Shown here piece after piece: positions 58,767-64,000 of a DNA stretch of 64,000 nucleotides. The translations under genes and the position numbers were made by a program. Positions within the stretch are counted from its first letter, which is position 1. Each line of letters starts with the position of its first letter. Origin of the DNA: Alphaproteobacteria bacterium (GTDB lineage: Bacteria; Pseudomonadota; Alphaproteobacteria; Bin65); NCBI GenBank assembly GCA_022819985.1, contig JAJEGH010000033.1:1-64000 (forward strand). Direction: 5' to 3'. The notes beneath the pieces are model-generated. The model saw nothing but the letters and a program-made list of their open reading frames with translations, had not been told where the DNA came from and did not search any database.

Positions 58767-58850
58767 CCGGAGGATTGCCCCGGAGGATTGGCCGGAGGAT
58801 TGGCCGGAGGGTTGGCCGGAGGGTTGGCCGGAGGGTTGCCCGGCGGTTCC
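58767..58850. repeat. 12-bp tandem repeat, about 6.5 units
   Basis: The unit CCGGAGGRTTGG is repeated with small changes (GATT early, GGTT later, one 13-base unit at the start). It lies in the gap between dksA and the HAD gene. Each unit contains GGAGG, so the transcript would carry several Shine-Dalgarno-like sites in a row. Confidence 0.85.
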
Positions 58851-58882
58851 GGGCCTCGCCGCAGCGGCACAACAGGGCGCCC

Positions 58883-59761
58883 ATGGCGGAAACGAACCAT
58901 GTCATTCCGGGCCTGTCGGCCATCGCCGAGCGGTACGACGGCTATATCCTCGATCTCTGGGGCACGATCCACAACGGCGTCGAGCCGCTGCCGGGCGCCG
59001 TCGACTGCCTGCGCGCCCTGGCGCAACGAGGCAAGGCCGTCCTGATCCTGTCCAATGCGCCCCGGCGCTCCGGCGCCGTTATCGACCGGATGGACAGGGT
59101 CGGCATTCCGAGGGATTGCTACGGCCCGGTCCTGTCGTCCGGCGAGGCCGGCTGGCTGGCCCTGCGCGAGCGCGCCGATCCGTGGCACGCCGGGCTCGGC
59201 GAGCGCGCCTTTCTTATCGGCGAGGCCGGCGACGAATCGGTTCTCCGGGATCAGGCCGTCGAAGAGGTCGACTCCCTGGAACGGGCGACATTCCTGCTGT
59301 GCGTCGGGGCCTTCCGGCGGACGGACACGGTGGAGGACTATGCCGCCCTGCTGGCCGAAGCGCGGGGGCTGCGGCTTCCGATGCTGTGCGTCAATCCCGA
59401 TCTCGAAGTGCTGCGCGGACCGAATCGCGAGATCTGCGCCGGCGCCATCGCGGCGCGCTATGCCGCGATCGGCGGCGATGTCGGCTATCACGGCAAGCCG
59501 CACCGGCCGATCTACACGCTGAGTTTCGAGCGGTTTCCGGGCATCCCGCCCGCGCGCATCCTGGCGGTCGGCGATTCGCTGCGCACCGACGTTGCCGGCG
59601 CCAACGCAGTCGGCATCGATTCCCTGTTCGTCTCCGGCGGCCTGCTGGCCGAAGAGCTGGGCATCGCCCCGTTGGGCGAGCCGCCGGCCGGCGCGCTGGC
59701 GCCGCTCTACGCCCGCTACGGGCAGCGTCCGACCTGGGCGGTAGCCGCTTTCCGCTGGTAG
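58883..59761 (+). CDS. HAD-superfamily class IIA hydrolase (TIGR01459-like)
   Basis: 292 residues. The HAD motif I is Asp24-Leu-Trp-Gly (ILDLWGTIHNG), with Trp where a second Asp is usual, as I remember for this group. Further motifs are LILSNAPRRS, GKPHRPIYTLSF and VGDSLRTDVAGANAVG. It is a phosphatase of NagD/PNPase-like type with unknown substrate. ATG 58883 was chosen at the family N-terminus; the open frame runs back through the tandem repeat, but that part would be an Arg/Gly string. Confidence 0.88.
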   Translation: MAETNHVIPGLSAIAERYDGYILDLWGTIHNGVEPLPGAVDCLRALAQRGKAVLILSNAPRRSGAVIDRMDRVGIPRDCYGPVLSSGEAGWLALRERADPWHAGLGERAFLIGEAGDESVLRDQAVEEVDSLERATFLLCVGAFRRTDTVEDYAALLAEARGLRLPMLCVNPDLEVLRGPNREICAGAIAARYAAIGGDVGYHGKPHRPIYTLSFERFPGIPPARILAVGDSLRTDVAGANAVGIDSLFVSGGLLAEELGIAPLGEPPAGALAPLYARYGQRPTWAVAAFRW

Positions 59762-59939
59762 GCCGACGGCCGGCGTTCGTTATTCCCGCTCACCGCCGGG
59801 GAGCACTTCGCCGATCCGGCGTGACGATTCGGGCGATTCCCGGCAGAATGTTGCCCAATTTCGGGTATAGTCGAAAATGGGTAAATGGCCCGCGGCCATT
59901 GCAAGGGCAGCATCGGCCGCCGCAACACGGAAGACCCCG

Positions 59940-61499
59940 ATGAACCGTTGGACGTCACCGCCTCCCGACCGGAACCTCCCGGCCACGCTTATCGCCCTGG
60001 CAGTTTTCGCCGTCCTGGCGCCGGGTGCGGTTACCGGCACCGCAAGGGCCGAAACCGGCAATCCGCCCCCAGTGGCGCCAAGTGTGGTGCCGGGTGCGGC
60101 GCCGGGTGCGGCACCGGGCTCGGCGCAAGCCGGACGGACCGCCCTGCCCGACCTCGTCGCCCGCCTGCTGCCGTCCGTCGTCAGCATCACGACGGTCCAG
60201 GGCGGCGGCCCGGCGCAACACCGGAAGGCGCCGGAGGGATCGCCCTTCGAGAAGTACTTCAAGGACTATTTCGAAAAACGCCGGAACCGCCAGCGCGGTT
60301 CGGCCATGGGCAGCGGTTTCATCATCAGCGCCGACGGCTATGTCGTGACAAACAACCATGTCATCGACAAGGCGGCGGCGGTGCGCGTGATCCTGGACGG
60401 CGGCCGTCAGCTCGACGCCAAAGTCATCGGGCGCGATCCCCGGGCCGATCTGGCGGTGCTCAAGATCCGGCCCGGATCGCCCTTGCCCTATGTGCGATGG
60501 GGCGACTCCGACACCATCCGTATCGGCCAGGACGTCGTCGCCATCGGCAACCCGTTCGGCCTCAGCCAGACCGTTACGACCGGCATCCTCTCGGCGCGCG
60601 GCCGCCATCTCCAGAATTTCGGCGGCATTCCGGGCAGTTCCTTCGTCGATTTCCTGCAAACCGACGCGGCCATCAACAAGGGCAACAGCGGCGGCCCCCT
60701 GTTCAACCGGGCCGGCGCTGTCATCGGCGTCAACACCGCGATCTATTCGCGCGCTGAAGTGAACGCCGGCATTGCGTTTGCCGTGCCCTCGAACCTGGCG
60801 GCGCCGATCGTCGAACAACTGCGGCGCTACGGCCGGACCCGGCGCGGCTGGCTGGGCGTGAATATCCAGCCGGTAGACGACGAGCTTGCCCGATCGCTCG
60901 GCATGGAATCGCCGACCGGGGCGCTGGTGGCCAATGTCGTGACCGGCAGCCCGGCGGCCGAGGGCGGCATCGTCTCCGGAGACGTGATCCTCAGGTTCGA
61001 CGGCAAGCCGGTGCCCAACGCATCGCGTCTGTCGCAGATCGTAGCTGCCGCACCGGTCGGCAAGAGCGTGACCGTGTCCGTGTTGCGGGGCGGCAAGACC
61101 GTCGCGCTCACGATCGTCCTGGGCGAACTGGAAAAGGCGATGGAAGCCGGCGCCGTCCAGGATACGCCTGCGGAGGAGATCAGGCCGGACCTGTTCCCCG
61201 AATTCGGCCTGCGCCTCGGCAAAATCACACCGGAACTGGCCGAACGCTACAAGACGGCGACGCGGGAGGGCGTGATCGTGCTGGGCGTGGAGCCGAAGGG
61301 CGACGCCGACCGCAAGGGCGTGGCGCCCGGCGACGTGATCGTGGAGATGGAGCAGACCGCCGTCGCGACTCCCGAGGCGGTCAGGAAACTGGTCGACGAG
61401 GCGAAAGAGGCCCGCAAGACATCGGCCCTGTTGCTGATCCAGCGCGGCGAGGACCGGCGCTTCGTCGTGCTCCGGTTCAGGCTGCAACAGGAGCAGTGA
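59940..61499 (+). CDS. Do/DegP-family periplasmic serine protease
   Basis: 519 residues. The signal peptide is at about 10-37 (ATLIALAVFAVLAPGA), then a Pro/Ala/Gly linker made of short repeats. The protease has His140 (TNNHV), Asp170 (DPRADLAVL) and Ser250 (NKGNSGGPLF). Two PDZ domains follow (about 290-375 and 425-515). It degrades or refolds damaged periplasmic proteins. ATG 59940 is preferred for its GGAAG site; ATG 59877 would add 21 residues. Confidence 0.95.
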   Translation: MNRWTSPPPDRNLPATLIALAVFAVLAPGAVTGTARAETGNPPPVAPSVVPGAAPGAAPGSAQAGRTALPDLVARLLPSVVSITTVQGGGPAQHRKAPEGSPFEKYFKDYFEKRRNRQRGSAMGSGFIISADGYVVTNNHVIDKAAAVRVILDGGRQLDAKVIGRDPRADLAVLKIRPGSPLPYVRWGDSDTIRIGQDVVAIGNPFGLSQTVTTGILSARGRHLQNFGGIPGSSFVDFLQTDAAINKGNSGGPLFNRAGAVIGVNTAIYSRAEVNAGIAFAVPSNLAAPIVEQLRRYGRTRRGWLGVNIQPVDDELARSLGMESPTGALVANVVTGSPAAEGGIVSGDVILRFDGKPVPNASRLSQIVAAAPVGKSVTVSVLRGGKTVALTIVLGELEKAMEAGAVQDTPAEEIRPDLFPEFGLRLGKITPELAERYKTATREGVIVLGVEPKGDADRKGVAPGDVIVEMEQTAVATPEAVRKLVDEAKEARKTSALLLIQRGEDRRFVVLRFRLQQEQ

Positions 61500-61525
61500 C
61501 GGCCGGGGCCCGCATCGCCGGGCGG

Positions 61526-62437
61526 TCAGGTTCCCGAATCCGGCGCCGCGAATTCGTCGCGCCGATACCCCTGGAGATACAGGAGGGCGGTGAGATCGCC
61601 ATGTTCGATCCGGTGCCCGGCGGCAGCGGCGGCCGCCGGCTTCGCGCGAAACGCGACCCCCGCGCCGGCCGCCTGCAACATCGGAATGTCGTTGGCCCCG
61701 TCGCCGACCGCGAGCGCGTCCTGCCGGGCCAGGCCGCGGCCGGCGAGAAACGCATCCATGGCCTCCAGCTTGCCCTGGGCGCCGAGCACGGGCTGCTCCA
61801 GCCGGCCGGTCAGGACGCCGCCGTCGAGCACGATGTCGTTGGCGACATCGACATCGAACCCGCATTCGCCACGGACATATTCCGAGTAGATCCGGAAGCC
61901 GCCCGATACCAGCGCGGTCAGTGCGCCATGTTTGTGCATGGTGCGCACCAGGGTCCGCGCGCCCGGCGTGAATTCGATGCGGTAGCAGAAGGCCCGCAGA
62001 AACTCCTTTTCCAGGCCGCCCAGCATTTCGACCCGCACGGCAAGCGCCTCGCGGAACGGGACTTCGCCGTTCATCGCCTGCTGCGTGATCCGCCGGACGG
62101 TCTCGCCGACGCCCAGGAGATCGGCCAGCTCGTCGACCATCTCGTTGCGGATCACCGTGGATTCCATGTCGGCGACCAGCAGCCGCTTGCGGCGGTTGTC
62201 CGCGCCGGTCACGACCGCATCGACCGGCAGCCGGCCGACCGACTGTACGACGGCCGCCTGCGCAGCGCCGGGATCGCCGCCGGCGAACGGAATATCGCAG
62301 GCCACCTGGGGCGACAGCCATTCGGGTTCGCCGCCCTCGGCGCCGGCGTCTTCCAGCGCCCAGCGCGCCGACGTGACGGTTCCGTCGGACAGGCGCGGCA
62401 GCGCCGGGTTGGCAATAAGCGTCACGAAGTGACTCAT
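61526..62437 (-). CDS. serB: Phosphoserine phosphatase
   Basis: 303 residues. The HAD catalytic motif is Asp90-Met-Glu92-Ser-Thr (VADMESTVI), with Glu in place of the second Asp, as in many alphaproteobacterial SerB. Later motifs are LVSGGFRIYSEYV and VGDGANDIPML. An ACT-like N-terminal domain precedes it. Last step of serine synthesis, supplying glyA. It is divergent from miaA. Confidence 0.95.
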   Translation of the reverse strand: MSHFVTLIANPALPRLSDGTVTSARWALEDAGAEGGEPEWLSPQVACDIPFAGGDPGAAQAAVVQSVGRLPVDAVVTGADNRRKRLLVADMESTVIRNEMVDELADLLGVGETVRRITQQAMNGEVPFREALAVRVEMLGGLEKEFLRAFCYRIEFTPGARTLVRTMHKHGALTALVSGGFRIYSEYVRGECGFDVDVANDIVLDGGVLTGRLEQPVLGAQGKLEAMDAFLAGRGLARQDALAVGDGANDIPMLQAAGAGVAFRAKPAAAAAAGHRIEHGDLTALLYLQGYRRDEFAAPDSGT

Positions 62438-62509
62438 TGCGGGCGAAGATTATGGCGCCGATGAGAAATTTCCCTGCGGCGCAATCGGGAAACGGATGGC
62501 GGGAAACGG

Positions 62510-63487
62510 ATGGGCCTGAGCACAACGGAAAGCCGGCCGGCAGACCTTCCGGCCCGGCCGGAGGAAGTCGTCGTCGTCGGCGGGCCGACCGCCAGCGGCA
62601 AGTCCGAAATCGCCCTCGATATCGCACGGGAATTCGGCGGCGCGGTGATCAATGCCGACAGCATGCAGGTGTATCAGGAACTCAGAATCGTCACCGCGCG
62701 GCCCGATGACGCGGCGTTGTCGGCCGCGCCGCACCGGCTGTACGGCATCCTGCCGGCGCGCGAGCGCTGCTCGGCCGGGCGCTGGCGGCGCATGGCGCTG
62801 GACGAGATCGCCGCGGCGCGCCGGGCCGGGCTGCTGCCGGTCGTGGTCGGCGGCACCGGCTTGTATCTCAAGGCTCTGCTGGACGGGATCGCCGAGGTTC
62901 CCGACATTCCGGAAGCGGCGATGCAGGCCGTTGCCGCCTGGCTGGACGAGGCCGGGCTCGAGGCCGGCCGCGAGCGATTGCGCGCCGTCGATCCGGCGAC
63001 CGCCGGGCGCCTGCCGGCCCTCGACCGCCAGCGGGTGATCCGCGCGCTTTCGGTCTACGAGCGGACCGGCCGACCGCTCTCCGCCTGGGCGAACGATACC
63101 GGCGGCGCGCCGCTTCTCCGCGCCTTCAGGATCGCCGCGCTGCCCGCGCGCGAGACGCTGTACCGGCGCATCGACGACCGGTTCGCGAGGATGATCGGGC
63201 GCGGCGCTCTGGACGAGGTTCGCAGGCTGGAAGCATTGCGGCTCGATCCTTCGCTGCCGGCGATGAAGGCGGTCGGCGTGCCGCAGATCCTGGCTCATCT
63301 CCGCGGCGAGACCGACCGCGCGACGATGATTACATGCGGCCAGACCGCAACCCGGCGCTTTGCCAAACGGCAGTTCACCTGGTTCCGGCGTCAATTTCGT
63401 TCGCCAGATGCCGTTTTTGCGCAATTTTCGGAAAGTATGCGCGACGAAATGTTTAATAAAATTCGTCAATTCCGGTTGACGGGGTAA
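62510..63487 (+). CDS. miaA: tRNA dimethylallyltransferase
   Basis: 325 residues. The P-loop is GGPTASGKS (24-32), followed by INADSMQVYQEL and VVGGTGLYLKALLDG. It adds the dimethylallyl group to A37 of tRNAs reading UNN codons. Typical length. It is followed by a terminator, then ilvB. Confidence 0.97.
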   Translation: MGLSTTESRPADLPARPEEVVVVGGPTASGKSEIALDIAREFGGAVINADSMQVYQELRIVTARPDDAALSAAPHRLYGILPARERCSAGRWRRMALDEIAAARRAGLLPVVVGGTGLYLKALLDGIAEVPDIPEAAMQAVAAWLDEAGLEAGRERLRAVDPATAGRLPALDRQRVIRALSVYERTGRPLSAWANDTGGAPLLRAFRIAALPARETLYRRIDDRFARMIGRGALDEVRRLEALRLDPSLPAMKAVGVPQILAHLRGETDRATMITCGQTATRRFAKRQFTWFRRQFRSPDAVFAQFSESMRDEMFNKIRQFRLTG

Positions 63488-63530
63488 ATCGCCACTCGTA
63501 TTTCCCGGCTGCGGATAAACCGCAGTTCCC

Positions 63531-63554
63531 GCCGCCGCAAGCGGCGGTTTTTTT
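63531..63554 (+). terminator. Intrinsic terminator after miaA
   Basis: CCGCCGC (63532-63538), loop AA, GCGGCGG (63541-63547), then seven T. A smaller hairpin CTGCGG-ATAAA-CCGCAG at 63509-63525 stands just before it. No leader peptide rich in Leu/Ile/Val codons is seen, so it is read as a simple terminator and not an ilvB attenuator. Confidence 0.85.
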
Positions 63555-63616
63555 CGCTGCCGGACGGACCGGGATGCCGGCCGGCGCTGCCGTCGGCCGG
63601 GGCCGCCCGGCCCCCG

Positions 63617-63658
63617 GACAAATCCGGCGAGACAAATCCGGCGAGACAAATCCCGGGA
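63617..63658. repeat. 14-bp tandem repeat in the ilvB leader
   Basis: GACAAATCCGGCGA occurs twice (63617-63630 and 63631-63644) and once as GACAAATCCCGGGA (63645-63658). The third copy ends nine bases before the ilvB ATG and overlaps its ribosome binding region (GGGAGACGG). Confidence 0.8.
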
Positions 63659-63667
63659 GACGGATCG

Positions 63668-64000
63668 ATGTCGCAAGAGATGACAGGATCGGAAATCGTC
63701 CTGCGCGCCCTGGTCGACCAGGGCGTCGACACGGTATTCGGCTATCCCGGCGGCGCCGTGCTGCCGATTTACGACGCCCTGCACGTCCAGAATTCGATCC
63801 GGCACATCCTGGTGCGCCAGGAAGGCGGGGCGGTCCACGCCGCCGAAGGCTATGCGCGCTCCACCGGCAAGGTCGGCGTCGTGCTGGTGACCTCCGGTCC
63901 CGGCGCGACCAACGCCGTCACGGGGCTGACCGATGCGCTGATGGATTCCGTGCCGGTGGTCTGCCTGACCGGCCAGGTGCCGACCCATCTGATCGGTAAC
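63668..64000 (+). CDS. ilvB: Acetolactate synthase large subunit, 5' part (cut by window end)
   Basis: 111 codons are visible from ATG 63668, open to the last base. The start [20 protein letters not shown] and the following [16 protein letters not shown] are the IlvB N-terminus. The catalytic Glu that activates thiamine diphosphate is in [31 protein letters not shown] and [14 protein letters not shown] complete the first domain. It starts branched-chain amino acid synthesis; ilvN is expected beyond the window. GGGAGACGG is the ribosome binding site. Confidence 0.95.
   Translation, partial: MSQEMTGSEIVLRALVDQGVDTVFGYPGGAVLPIYDALHVQNSIRHILVRQEGGAVHAAEGYARSTGKVGVVLVTSGPGATNAVTGLTDALMDSVPVVCLTGQVPTHLIGN

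Noticed and set aside
59955..62627. 890-codon minus-strand frame across the DegP-type gene and serB
   Set aside because: It is antisense to one real gene and out of frame with the other. It has no coherent fold.
63509..63554. Leucine/valine-type attenuator for ilvB
   Set aside because: Two hairpins are present, but no leader peptide with branched-chain codon runs could be found. The second hairpin works as a plain terminator for miaA.

Overview
The window is GC-rich DNA (well above 60% GC by eye) from an alphaproteobacterium, most likely of Rhodospirillales type. Signs of this are a MucR/Ros-type regulator, a DksA and a RibB with the degenerate metal sites common in that class, and the housekeeping order glyA-nrdR-ribD-ribE-ribB-ribH-nusB-thiL. 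There is no prophage, insertion sequence or CRISPR array. Most of it is tightly packed operons separated by short repeat-bearing gaps.

Layout. 1-4.8 kb: tail of an Ala/Pro-rich frame, a repeat-rich gap, an SCP2-like protein with an alpha/beta hydrolase, an MscS-like channel and two MgtE-type proteins. 4.9-5.1 kb: remnant of a vapC toxin gene. 5.2-10.3 kb: a CoxE-type VWA protein facing, across an AT-rich palindrome, an aromatic-catabolism set (OYE-type reductase, PobA-like hydroxylase, 3-hydroxyanthranilate-dioxygenase-like enzyme, RidA). 10.3-18.7 kb: smpB, a fatty acid hydroxylase, an SDR, an RND efflux pair, a pentapeptide-repeat protein and a gamma-carbonic anhydrase. 18.7-26.2 kb: a leftward seven-gene meta-cleavage operon (hpaF, hpaE, LigA/LigB dioxygenase, class II aldolase, PanE-like, MetE-like) facing an FAH-family gene and hpaR. 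26.7-29.5 kb: a second MetE-like gene, then a two-gene operon whose second gene is an apparent selenoprotein of the UGSC family. 29.6-41 kb: an Fnr-type regulator and the nitrate respiration operon narK-narK-narGHJI-ppiC. 41-51 kb: proton-pumping pyrophosphatase and the riboflavin/one-carbon/nusB/thiL operon, then rpiB. 51-58 kb: a MucR-like regulator and a leftward branched-chain amino acid ABC transporter operon. 58-64 kb: tRNA-Val(CAC), dksA, a HAD hydrolase, a DegP-type protease, serB, miaA and the 5' end of ilvB, cut by the window edge.

Most notable point. At 27,899-28,426 (minus strand) two frames separated by a single in-frame TGA join into one protein with the motif Sec-Gly-Ser-Cys. 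The bases right after the TGA form a near-perfect hairpin with a GUU loop at the distance expected for a bacterial SECIS. Its upstream partner is an uncharacterised protein, and both lie just downstream of the Fnr-type gene that borders the nitrate operon. Second, the pobA-like / 3HAO-like / RidA trio could form a pathway for an amino-hydroxybenzoate rather than plain 4-hydroxybenzoate. Third, two small MetE-like (H-x-C...C zinc site) proteins flank the hpa genes and may be alkyl- or methyltransferases acting on aromatic substrates.

Limits. All calls come from reading sequence and from family knowledge; no search or folding was run. Start codons are judged from ribosome binding sites, overlaps and family N-termini.
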